Part shown: piece by piece, positions 17,054 to 24,280 of the stretch
Position numbering within the stretch: position 1 is the first letter of the stretch
Layout of the letters: each line of letters opens with the position of its first letter
DNA from: RGIG3701 sp030530205
GTDB lineage: Bacteria; Planctomycetota; Planctomycetia; Pirellulales; Thermoguttaceae
Direction of reading: 5' to 3'
Assembly: GCA_030530205.1 (NCBI GenBank)
Contig: JAUMVK010000016.1
Location: 1 to 64,000 of the forward strand
DNA: 64,000 nt
Translations under genes and position numbers: made by a program
Notes under the pieces: generated by a model
The model's input: only the letters and a program-made list of their open reading frames with translations
Told to the model about the DNA's origin: nothing
Databases searched by the model: none

Positions 17054-17766
17054 GGATTCGCTTTTCCGGCTTTTTCTATTTTTCGGTCCAGAAGGGGCAT
17101 CACGGCGTTTCGGTAAATCGCGTTCATAAGCGGATTTTCCTTGAGCATTTGCATCGTACGCCAGGTAGATGCGCCTTCTGACTCGGGAAGCTCCACTTTC
17201 ATTGAGTTTCCTTTGGCGTCCACAAGTGTCGCGATATACCGCCAGCCGCCCCCTTCTTTTTCGTCTTTGGGAACACGCTCGCAGGAATCGATCTGGGCGG
17301 AATCCGCATCAAACTGGTCAGGCGAAACCTCCTGCCGGGCTTCCGTCGCGCGGTCAGAATGGGCTTCCAGAAAATCAACGACTTTTTTCAGGGCCTTCTC
17401 GGTATGCTCCGCCGACATTTTTTCGAGTTGGCGGCGCTGGTGGATCAAGTCGCTCATTTTTTCTTCTTGAGTACGCCCTTCTTCTCGCTCCATCGTTTGA
17501 TCGATCAGTTTTTCCGGTTCTTTTGCAGCCTCGGCGAGTTCCTCCGGCTTCACACCGACCACTTCCGCCTGACGCTCCAGTTGGCGGGCCTCGCGTTCTT
17601 CTTTGGTGAGTTTTCTGGGCTTTACCGTCTGTTCCGCCACGGGTTGGGAAAGTCGCGGATTTATCGGCTTTTTTGCACGAAAATACGTAACGGAAAGAAA
17701 AGCCAGCAGACCCGCAAGAACCAGTGCGGCGACAGAAATCGCGAGCTGATTATGAGTCAGTTTCAT
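17050..17766 (-). CDS. Membrane-anchored coiled-coil protein of unknown function
   Basis: About 238 residues from the ATG after AGGAAAGGG. A single N-terminal membrane segment (LAISVAALVLAGLLAFLSV) is followed by a highly charged, Glu/Lys/Arg-rich region to about residue 150 that should form a coiled coil. A small C-terminal domain follows (WRYIATLVDAKGNSMKVELP). I do not recognise a family. It is encoded 70 bp downstream of hisF on the same strand and may be read from the hisF promoter. Reading further upstream in frame would run into hisF in a different frame, so the shorter start is preferred. Confidence 0.65.
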   Translation of the reverse strand: MKLTHNQLAISVAALVLAGLLAFLSVTYFRAKKPINPRLSQPVAEQTVKPRKLTKEEREARQLERQAEVVGVKPEELAEAAKEPEKLIDQTMEREEGRTQEEKMSDLIHQRRQLEKMSAEHTEKALKKVVDFLEAHSDRATEARQEVSPDQFDADSAQIDSCERVPKDEKEGGGWRYIATLVDAKGNSMKVELPESEGASTWRTMQMLKENPLMNAIYRNAVMPLLDRKIEKAGKANP

Positions 17767-17797
17767 GAGAAAACCCTTTCCTGCGGGAATGACTTTT

Positions 17798-17828
17798 ACG
17801 GGGACGTCGCTGAAAGCTTCATCCCCGT
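17798..17828. repeat. GACGAC/CCCCGT-family hairpin between hisF and the membrane protein gene
   Basis: ACGGGGA (17798-17804) pairs with TCCCCGT (17822-17828); the intervening GTCGCTGAAAGC carries the family core. It could also act as a weak intercistronic structure. Confidence 0.5.
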
Positions 17829-17837
17829 GAGATTTGG

Positions 17838-18602
17838 TTACTTCCGGACCGGGACTCCCTTGCTTGCCAGGTAGTCTTTCATCTGCTGGATCGTGAAGAT
17901 CCCGAAGTGGGCGATCGACGCGACCAGGACGGCCGATGCGTGGCCTTCCGCGACCGCTTCGTACAGGTGCTCGAGTTTGCCCGCGCCGCCCGAGGCGATG
18001 ATCGGGAGTTTCACCGCGTCGGCGATCGCCCGGGTCATGGGAATGTCGTAGCCGGTCTGCATTCCGTCGGCGTCCATGCTCGTCGGGAGGATCGCTCCGG
18101 CGCCGAGGCTTTCGACCTGTTTCGCCCATTCCACGGCATCGATCCCTGCGCCTTTGGTCCCGCCGGCGATCACGACTTCAAACCCGGAGGGCATATCGGC
18201 GTTTTTGCGCGTGTCGATGGCGACGGTGATTTTGTCGGAGCCGAACATTTTGGCCGCTTCTTCAACGAGTTGGGGACGTTTCACCGCCGCGGAGTTCATC
18301 GAAAGTTTGGAAACGCCCAGGTCCAGCATTTCCTTAATGTCGTCGGTGGTGCGGATGCCGCCGCCTACGGTGAGCGGAATATGGATCCGGGCCACGGTCC
18401 GTTTCACTGCTTCGATGAGGGTTTTGCGATTCTCGACGGTGGCCGTAATATCGAGGAAGACCAGCTCGTCAGCCCCTGCCGAGTCGTACGCTGCCGCGCT
18501 TTCTGCCGGATCGCCGACTTCTTTCAGTTCCACGAAGTTCACGCCCTTCACCAGACGCCCGTCTTTGGTATCGAGGCACGGGATGATTTTGCAGTAGTCC
18601 AT
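17838..18602 (-). CDS. hisF: Imidazole glycerol phosphate synthase cyclase subunit HisF
   Basis: A 254-residue (beta/alpha)8 barrel, standard length. With HisH-derived ammonia it converts PRFAR to imidazole glycerol phosphate and AICAR, the branch between histidine and purine synthesis. IIPCLDTKDGRLVKGVNF carries the first catalytic Asp, and TVAIDTRKN carries the second on the opposite barrel face. Phosphate-binding GGGIRT and ASGGAG are intact. AGGAG precedes the ATG. No other his gene is adjacent, so histidine genes are dispersed in this genome. It has its own promoter, divergent from that of the M16-like gene. Confidence 0.96.
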   Translation of the reverse strand: MDYCKIIPCLDTKDGRLVKGVNFVELKEVGDPAESAAAYDSAGADELVFLDITATVENRKTLIEAVKRTVARIHIPLTVGGGIRTTDDIKEMLDLGVSKLSMNSAAVKRPQLVEEAAKMFGSDKITVAIDTRKNADMPSGFEVVIAGGTKGAGIDAVEWAKQVESLGAGAILPTSMDADGMQTGYDIPMTRAIADAVKLPIIASGGAGKLEHLYEAVAEGHASAVLVASIAHFGIFTIQQMKDYLASKGVPVRK

Positions 18603-18654
18603 TTTAGCTCCTGAGTTTGGGAAAGAGGAAAGGGAAAAGGAAAAACTGATTTTA

Positions 18655-18682
18655 ATTTTACCGGAAAAGCCGAGAAAGTCAA
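18655..18682 (-). promoter_or_regulatory. Promoter for hisF
   Basis: Minus-strand TTGACT (18677-18682), 16 bp, TAAAAT (18655-18660). It is back to back with the promoter at 18694-18721, leaving only 11 bp between the two -35 boxes. Confidence 0.72.
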
Positions 18683-18693
18683 GCCCCCGGGAA

Positions 18694-18721
18694 TTGCATT
18701 TTTCTGGAAAGAAAGTATAAT
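18694..18721 (+). promoter_or_regulatory. Promoter for the M16-like non-catalytic subunit
   Basis: TTGCAT (18694-18699), 16 bp, TATAAT (18716-18721), about 50 bp before the proposed TTG start. Confidence 0.68.
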
Positions 18722-18771
18722 GTGAGGGAAGTTGATAAATAGTTTTATATTTGCGCCACAGGACGGTTAAA

Positions 18772-19977
18772 TTGATCCATCGCCTTATCCTTTCAAACGG
18801 CTTTACCTTGCTGGGGGACGTTCAGCCGCACTTTCATTCCGTTTCTTTCGCGTTCTGGACAGGTCTGGGAAGCGTTTGGGACCCCGTGGGAAAGTACGGC
18901 CTGGCCGCCTTCGTCTGCGAAATGATGCTTCGCGGCGCGGGAAATCTTTCCAACCGCCAGTTTATCGAAACCATTGACCGGATCGGGATCGACCGGACCG
19001 AGAGCCTCACCGCTTCCACGCTGGAGTTTCGGGCGTCGATGCTCGCTGAAAATCTCGAGGCCGCGCTGGACCTTTACGCTGATCTTCTTTGCCGTCCGGT
19101 TCTGCCCCGTGAACAGATGGAAGACGGCCGTCAGGTTCTGCTTCAGGAAATCTCCTTCTGCGAGGATAATCCGGAAGGCCGGCTCGGTCAGGTGATGAGC
19201 GAGCGCTTTTTCGGTCCGGCCTGGGGACACGACGAAGACGGAAACCGCGAGGGGATCGAAAGCATCTCGTGGGAAGAAGTCCGCGCCCAGTACGACGCGC
19301 TGATGATGCCGAACCAGTGCGTGCTGGCGGTGGCGGGGAGTTTTGACTGGGACAAAACCACAGAAAAGGTCAAACGTCTTTTCGGGGACTGGGAACCCAA
19401 AACGGAACCGGAACTTCCACCGAACGAGACGCGGCGCGAGTCGCTGCACACTCCGTTCGACTCGCCGCAGACGCACATCGAGCTCGGGTGGGAGATCACC
19501 CCTCTGCTGGAGCCCAACTGGCGGGCGGAGTGGGCCGGGATCAGCATTCTGGGCGGTGGCATGAATTCGCGGCTTTTCAACGAAGTCCGCGAAAAGCGCG
19601 GCCTTTGCTACGACGTGGGTGCGCACTGCGTTTCGCTCCACCACGCGGCCGGAGCCTTCTGTACGGCAAGCTGCCGGGAAGAAAACGCCCGGGAAACGCT
19701 CGACGTGATCCAGTGCGAGATCGAGCGTCTGAAAGAGGGCGTGACGGAAGAAGAGCTCCGCGCATACAAAGCCCGCCACCGTATGGCGCTCGTCATGGAG
19801 CAGGAGTCAAGCCTGAGTCTGGCGACGGGCCTCATTACGGACTGGAAACGGCTCGGCCGGATCCGGACGTTCGAGGAGATCTCGGCCGAGGTACAAAGTC
19901 TCACGGTCGAGAAAGTGAACGACGTGCTGAGGCGGAAGCCTGCACAAAATATTCTGGTTTGCACGCAGGGACGGTAA
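18772..19977 (+). CDS. M16-family peptidase homolog lacking the zinc motif
   Basis: About 401 residues. The start is placed at the TTG at 18772 because AGGACGG lies eight bases upstream; an in-frame TTG 21 bases earlier has no ribosome site. Where HxxEH is expected the sequence reads Leu-Ala-Ala-Phe-Val (KYGLAAFVCEMMLRG), so it cannot bind zinc. The C-terminal SRLFNEVREKRGLCYDVG keeps the Arg/Tyr pair used for substrate binding. That is the alpha-type, non-catalytic partner of an M16B heterodimer, complementary to the chain encoded at 15746-16972. Cytoplasmic, no signal peptide. Confidence 0.82.
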   Translation: MIHRLILSNGFTLLGDVQPHFHSVSFAFWTGLGSVWDPVGKYGLAAFVCEMMLRGAGNLSNRQFIETIDRIGIDRTESLTASTLEFRASMLAENLEAALDLYADLLCRPVLPREQMEDGRQVLLQEISFCEDNPEGRLGQVMSERFFGPAWGHDEDGNREGIESISWEEVRAQYDALMMPNQCVLAVAGSFDWDKTTEKVKRLFGDWEPKTEPELPPNETRRESLHTPFDSPQTHIELGWEITPLLEPNWRAEWAGISILGGGMNSRLFNEVREKRGLCYDVGAHCVSLHHAAGAFCTASCREENARETLDVIQCEIERLKEGVTEEELRAYKARHRMALVMEQESSLSLATGLITDWKRLGRIRTFEEISAEVQSLTVEKVNDVLRRKPAQNILVCTQGR

Positions 19978-19980
19978 AAT

Positions 19981-20154
19981 GAAAGGCGGTAATGGAGCGC
20001 GAAGCGCGGAATTACGCATCGGGGTTAAACGCGTAATTCCGGCCTCCGGCCTCCATTACCGCCTCCCATCTGCGCGTAATTCCGCGCTCCGCGCTCCATT
20101 ACCGCCTCCCATTCCGTGAGTTTCACTCACGGTGGGCCGCCGTCCCTCCGAATC
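19981..20154. repeat. GGCGGTAATGGAG element, inverted multimer (copy 2)
   Basis: One unit in the forward sense (19981-20020: GGCGGTAATGGAG, GCGCGAAGCGC, GGAATTACGC) is followed by two in the reverse sense (20028-20070 and 20073-20107). A further hairpin follows, CCGTGAG-TTTCA-CTCACGG (20114-20132), then GGGCCGCCGTCCCTCCGAATCT. The last part has a relative at 43078-43118. The block fills the whole gap between the M16-like and isochorismatase-like genes, which are convergent. Confidence 0.8.
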
Positions 20155-20751
20155 TTACTCGATCTCCGCCAGGATCGCATCGACGCGGTTCGCGCCGCCC
20201 AAAACCGGGGCGAAATCATTTTCGACGTAGCGCTGAATCGACTCGCTCGTCGCGCCGCAGGCGTCCAGCGCCATGCGGGTCTGGAAGCCCAAATCGTATG
20301 CCGAGAACGCGGTCCCCTGGGCGCAGACGTTCGTCAGGAAGCCCGCGACGATCAGGTTTTTGATACCTTTTTCTTCGAGCAGCGCCTGCAAATTCGTGTG
20401 GCTGAACGCGCTGAGCGTCTGCTTGTTTTCCAGCACCACTTCGGAGTCGAGCGGTTTCATGGCGTCGATGATACTCTGGTTCCACGTGTTCGGCGCGAAC
20501 AGCTGGTTTTCCAGAATCCCCGCGAGGATCCCGGAGCAGGCGTGCGACTGGACCCACTCCGCGTTCAGAATGAACGGGCAGTGGATGATGAAGCACCCTT
20601 TCGCACGTGCGCCGGCCAGAAGTCTCTGCGCGTTGGGAATGGTCTGGTTCCGTTCCAGTTCGGATTTTACCGCCTCGAAGAGTTTTCCTCCGGGCGAGCA
20701 GAATTCGTTCTGGAACTCGATGAAAATGAACGCGGTTTCGGTGGATTTCAT
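20155..20751 (-). CDS. Isochorismatase-like cysteine hydrolase
   Basis: A 198-residue protein of the cysteine hydrolase superfamily (isochorismatase, nicotinamidase, N-carbamoyl amidases). The nucleophile Cys is in AGFLTNVCAQGTAFSAYDLG, with the usual preceding cis-peptide region. The N-terminal acidic residue sits in IFIEFQNEF, where many members have Asp; a Glu variant occurs in some subfamilies. AAAGGA precedes the ATG. It starts 44 bp after trpA on the same strand and is probably the last gene of the trp operon, which makes a role with tryptophan- or anthranilate-related metabolites conceivable but unproven. Confidence 0.82.
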   Translation of the reverse strand: MKSTETAFIFIEFQNEFCSPGGKLFEAVKSELERNQTIPNAQRLLAGARAKGCFIIHCPFILNAEWVQSHACSGILAGILENQLFAPNTWNQSIIDAMKPLDSEVVLENKQTLSAFSHTNLQALLEEKGIKNLIVAGFLTNVCAQGTAFSAYDLGFQTRMALDACGATSESIQRYVENDFAPVLGGANRVDAILAEIE

Positions 20752-20795
20752 GGTCTTTTTCCTTTCGGGTCAGAAAGTTAAAATTGGGCGTTTGG

Positions 20796-21575
20796 TCAGC
20801 GGATCGCGTCTTTCATCATCTTCACGTACTCGTAAACCTTTGGTCCGGCCGCGTCGCCGTACTGGGCGATGATCTTCACGATGGCGGACCCCACGATCGC
20901 ACCGTCGGCGATCCGGGTCATTTCGCGCGCCTGCTCGGGCGTGTTGATCCCGAAACCGATGGCGGCCGGAACGTCTGTCGTGTTGCGGATGACGCTCAGG
21001 ATGGAGCGCAGGTCGGTCTTGATTTCCGAGCGGACGCCCGTCACGCCCATCGAGGAAACGACGTAAATGTAGCCCGAAGCCTCGGCGGCGATGCGGGAAA
21101 TGCGGTCTTCCGAGGTCGGCGCGATGAGCGAGATCAGGTCCAGACCGTGGCGCTTCATGACGGCGTCCAGCTCGGCTTTTTCCTCAAACGGAAGGTCCGG
21201 GATGATCAGACCGTCGATCCCCGTTTCCTCGCACCGGGCGCAGAAACGCTCGAAGCCGTAGTGGAAAACCGGGTTCACGTACGTGAGGAAAACCATCGGA
21301 ATGTCCGTCGTTTTCCGAAGCCGCGCGACCATTTCGAAAATCCTGTCGGGGGTGGTCCCGGCCCGAAGCGCCCGAATGTCGGCTTCCTGGATCACCGGCC
21401 CTTCTGCGATCGGGTCGGAGAACGGGATCCCGATCTCGATCAGGTCGGCCCCTGCGCGAATCATTTCGTGAATGAATTCTTCCGTCTTTTCCAGGCTCGG
21501 ATCTCCGGCGGTCAAAAAGGGAATGAAAGCCGGTCCGTTTTCAAATGCTTTTGCGATTTTACTCATGAAGGTCAC
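20796..21575 (-). CDS. trpA: Tryptophan synthase alpha chain
   Basis: A 259-residue TIM barrel that cleaves indole-3-glycerol phosphate to indole and G3P; indole is channelled to TrpB. The signature DLIEIGIPFSDPIAEGP contains the catalytic Glu and Asp. GFGINTPEQ and AIVGSAIV form the phosphate site. The start overlaps the 3' end of trpB by 17 bp and has a strong GGAGGTGA, indicating translational coupling and the 1:1 stoichiometry needed for the complex. Confidence 0.96.
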   Translation of the reverse strand: MTFMSKIAKAFENGPAFIPFLTAGDPSLEKTEEFIHEMIRAGADLIEIGIPFSDPIAEGPVIQEADIRALRAGTTPDRIFEMVARLRKTTDIPMVFLTYVNPVFHYGFERFCARCEETGIDGLIIPDLPFEEKAELDAVMKRHGLDLISLIAPTSEDRISRIAAEASGYIYVVSSMGVTGVRSEIKTDLRSILSVIRNTTDVPAAIGFGINTPEQAREMTRIADGAIVGSAIVKIIAQYGDAAGPKVYEYVKMMKDAIR

Positions 21576-22761
21576 CTCCCCGGTAGCGCGCGATCGCCGC
21601 CACGTCTTTGTCCCCGCGGCCTGACAGGCAGCAGATGATGATTTCGTTCGGACTCATGCTTCCCGCGATTTTTTGCACGTACGCGACGGCGTGAGCGCTT
21701 TCGATGGCGCAAATGATCCCTTCCGTCCGGGCGAGATACTCAAACGCGCAGACCGCTTCTTCGTCCGTAATGGCGACGTATTGCGCCCGGCCCGAGTCGT
21801 ACAGGAAAGCGTGTTCCGGCCCGATCCCGGGGTAATCGAGTCCCGCCGAGATGGAATAGACCGGGGCGATCTGGCCGTTTTCGTCCTGGCAGAAGTACGA
21901 TTTCATACCGTGGAATATCCCGACTTCGCCGCGATTGATCGAGGCGGCGTGCTTTTCGGTTTCAATTCCCTTTCCGCCCGCCTCGCAGCCGACGAGCTTC
22001 ACGCCGGCATCGGGGATAAAGTGGTAAAACATTCCCATGGAGTTGGACCCGCCGCCGACGCAGGCCGTCACCAGGGCGGGGAGTTTGCCCTCTTTTTCGA
22101 GGATCTGCGCCCGGGCCTCTTTGGAAATCACGGCCTGAAAATCCCGGACCATCATCGGGAACGGGTGCGGCCCCATGACCGTCCCCAACACGTAGTGCGT
22201 GTCGGCGCAGCGGTTCGTCCACTCGCGCATCGTTTCGTTTACCGCGTCTTTCAGGACCATCGTGCCGGAAGTGACGGGATGCACGGTCGCGCCGAGCAGT
22301 TCCATGCGGTAAACGTTCAGCGCCTGCCGGATCGTGTCCTCTTTTCCCATGAAAATCTCGCATTCCAGCCCCATCAGAGCGGCCGCGGTAGCCGTTGCGA
22401 CGCCGTGCTGGCCCGCGCCCGTTTCGGCGATGACGCGCGTTTTGCCCATTTTCTTCGCAAGAAGGCACTGGCCCAACACGTTATTAATCTTATGCGAGCC
22501 GGTATGATTCAGGTCTTCGCGCTTGAAGTAGATCTTCGCGCCGCCCAGGTCGCGGGTCATTTTCTCCGCGTAGTAAAGAAGCGAGGGCCGGCCCGAGTAG
22601 TCCCGGTTCAGTGCGTCCAACTCGGCGTTGAATTCCGGGTCATTTTTGTAAAATTCGTACGCCTTTTCAAGCCGGTTGATCTCATTCATGAGCGTTTCCG
22701 GCACGTACTGCCCGCCGTGCTGCCCATAATGGGTCCCCGCGCGTGTGTTATATTCGGTCAT
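21559..22761 (-). CDS. trpB: Tryptophan synthase beta chain
   Basis: A 400-residue PLP enzyme joining indole and serine to give tryptophan. The PLP lysine is in NHTGSHKINN (around residue 91), and the phosphate cradle is GGGSNSMG. Normal TrpB1-type length and N-terminus (GQHGGQYVPETLM). It overlaps trpF upstream by 14 bp and trpA downstream by 17 bp. AGGAG precedes its ATG. Confidence 0.97.
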   Translation of the reverse strand: MTEYNTRAGTHYGQHGGQYVPETLMNEINRLEKAYEFYKNDPEFNAELDALNRDYSGRPSLLYYAEKMTRDLGGAKIYFKREDLNHTGSHKINNVLGQCLLAKKMGKTRVIAETGAGQHGVATATAAALMGLECEIFMGKEDTIRQALNVYRMELLGATVHPVTSGTMVLKDAVNETMREWTNRCADTHYVLGTVMGPHPFPMMVRDFQAVISKEARAQILEKEGKLPALVTACVGGGSNSMGMFYHFIPDAGVKLVGCEAGGKGIETEKHAASINRGEVGIFHGMKSYFCQDENGQIAPVYSISAGLDYPGIGPEHAFLYDSGRAQYVAITDEEAVCAFEYLARTEGIICAIESAHAVAYVQKIAGSMSPNEIIICCLSGRGDKDVAAIARYRGGDLHE

Positions 22762-23374
22762 TTTTAATTCTCCTGACGATTTCCAAAATTTTGTTTCGGT
22801 CTTTGACTCCGTTAGTTTCCACGCCGCTGCTCAGGTCGAGCGCGTAGGGTTTGAGTACCATCGCCTCATTCACGTTTTCGAGGCAAATTCCCCCGGCAAG
22901 GAAAAACGGTTTTAAAGGGACGGCGCTTCCGCCGATTCCCATTTTTAAAATGTTCCAGTCAAAAGTCTTTCCCGTTCCGCCCGCGCCGTGGTCGAGGAGG
23001 AGGAAATCGGCTCCGCATTTTTGAGCGGCAAGCAGATCTTCTGCCGAGTTCACCCGAACGGCACGGATGATGGGAAATTTCGCATTGGTACGGAGGCGCA
23101 GCTCCGCGATGTAGTTTTCGTCTTCAGCCCCGTGGAGCTGGGGCCAGGAAATGACCGAATTTTTCAGAAGCCACACGACGTTTTCGAGCGGTTCGTTCAC
23201 AAAAACACCGACGGGAATGATTTCTTCCGAGAGTTTTTCACGCAGCGCTTTCGCCTGCTCTACCGTGACCTGTCGGCGGCTTTTCGCGAAAACGAAGCCG
23301 CAAAAATCCGGCCGCGCTTCGTTGACGAAGTCGATGTCGCAGGGGCTCGATAAACCGCAGATTTTAACACGCAT
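22748..23374 (-). CDS. trpF: Phosphoribosylanthranilate isomerase
   Basis: A 208-residue barrel catalysing the Amadori rearrangement of PRA to CdRP. VKICGLSSPCDIDF gives the general-base Cys and DFLLLDHGAGGTGKTF the acid Asp and phosphate loop. It is the first gene of trpF-trpB-trpA; the other trp genes are elsewhere. The leader shows no short peptide rich in Trp codons, so classical attenuation is not evident. Confidence 0.95.
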   Translation of the reverse strand: MRVKICGLSSPCDIDFVNEARPDFCGFVFAKSRRQVTVEQAKALREKLSEEIIPVGVFVNEPLENVVWLLKNSVISWPQLHGAEDENYIAELRLRTNAKFPIIRAVRVNSAEDLLAAQKCGADFLLLDHGAGGTGKTFDWNILKMGIGGSAVPLKPFFLAGGICLENVNEAMVLKPYALDLSSGVETNGVKDRNKILEIVRRIKNDRI

Positions 23375-23425
23375 GAAAATTCAAAATTAAAAACCAGTTT
23401 AGACGTTTAAATGACTCTGGGCTGA

Positions 23426-23453
23426 ATTATACCATTTTCTTTTTTTTCGTAAA
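23426..23453 (-). promoter_or_regulatory. Promoter of the trpFBA operon
   Basis: Minus-strand TTTACG (23448-23453), an A-rich 16-bp spacer, TATAAT (23426-23431), about 50 bp upstream of trpF. Confidence 0.6.
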
Positions 23454-23496
23454 TCCGGTACCGCCGAAAAAAAGGCAAAATTCTTTGACGATGTTG

Positions 23497-23916
23497 TTAA
23501 AGCTGATCGATCAAAACGTCCAGCGCGTCGAGGTTGCTCGCCAGCGCGTCGGGGTGATGGCGAAGTTCCTCGAGCGTCATCCACTCGATCGTTTTCACCT
23601 CCCTGGGGTCGCAGCGCAGCTGGGCGAGTTCCTCGTCGGAAATGACGGCGGTCCACCAGAAAAGGTAAACGTTCCACGGCGTGACGGACTCATGCACCCG
23701 CTCGATCGGCGTCACGCAAACGTTCAGCTCTTCCATCATTTCGCGGACGAGCGCCTGCTCCTCGGTCTCACCCATTTCGATCCCGCCGCCGGGAAAGCAC
23801 CAGGTCAGCGGCGCTTTTACGAATTCCGAGCGCTGAATGACCAGGAATTTCTCGCCGCGCCTCAGAAGTCCCACGACTCCGACACGGTCGTATTTTTTGA
23901 AAAGGTTTTCGTCCAT
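23497..23916 (-). CDS. NUDIX hydrolase
   Basis: About 139 residues from the ATG that follows GAGGCGAAAG; an in-frame GTG five codons earlier is possible. The NUDIX box is complete: GGGIEMGETEEQALVREM then MEELNV, near residues 48-71. Members cleave nucleoside diphosphates linked to another moiety, such as oxidised dNTPs, ADP-ribose or NADH. The N-terminal GVVGLLRRGEKFLVIQRS is typical of MutT-like or GDP-mannose-like housecleaners. Substrate undetermined. Monocistronic, with its own promoter. Confidence 0.85.
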   Translation of the reverse strand: MDENLFKKYDRVGVVGLLRRGEKFLVIQRSEFVKAPLTWCFPGGGIEMGETEEQALVREMMEELNVCVTPIERVHESVTPWNVYLFWWTAVISDEELAQLRCDPREVKTIEWMTLEELRHHPDALASNLDALDVLIDQL

Positions 23917-23946
23917 CTTTCGCCTCGCCACGTTGATTTCCTTAAT

Positions 23947-23974
23947 AGTTTAACAAAAAATCGAAAAAAATCAA
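23947..23974 (-). promoter_or_regulatory. Promoter for the NUDIX gene
   Basis: Minus-strand TTGATT (23969-23974), 16 bp, TAAACT (23947-23952), about 30 bp from the start codon. Confidence 0.6.
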
Positions 23975-24005
23975 TGGGGAGGGAAGCCGACGCTTTCAGC
24001 GGCGG

Positions 24006-24117
24006 CTTCAGTGAGGAGTGAGGAGTGAGGAGTTGGAAAAGCCTTCGGCTTTAAATGGGTTGAAGTCTTTCTGAACGCAACGTTATGCGAAGCGCAACTC
24101 CTCACTCCTCACTGAAG
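24006..24117. repeat. GAGGAGTGAGGAGT palindromic element
   Basis: The left arm CTTCAGTGAGGAGTGAGG, AGTGAGGAGTTG and right arm CAACTCCTCACTCC, TCACTGAAG are inverted. The centre carries GCCTTCGGC and CGTTATGCGAAGCG. Two to three copies of the word GTGAGGA form each arm. It occupies the middle of the 349-bp gap between the divergent NUDIX and HzsA-related genes. Confidence 0.8.
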
Positions 24118-24199
24118 TGCGGTGCCACGGTAAAACGCCCGTTTTGGGGTAGGCCTCGCTTTCTTTCCCAAACTTTTTTCCAAAATAATCCCCCTCCCT

Positions 24200-24228
24200 C
24201 TGGAAATTTCTGAAAAATCGTGTAAAAT
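24200..24228 (+). promoter_or_regulatory. Possible promoter for HzsA-related paralog 2
   Basis: CTGGAA (24200-24205), 17 bp, TAAAAT (24223-24228), about 50 bp upstream of the ATG, preceded by a C-tract. The -35 box is weak. Confidence 0.45.
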
Positions 24229-24280
24229 GGACAAAATACAATACAATCAAAATGTTTTTATACCCACTCAAGGAGAAACC

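Noticed and set aside
23375..23425. trp attenuator or T-box leader before trpF
   Set aside because: The leader is only about 50 bases, has no Trp-rich short peptide and no T-box sequence or terminator/antiterminator pair.
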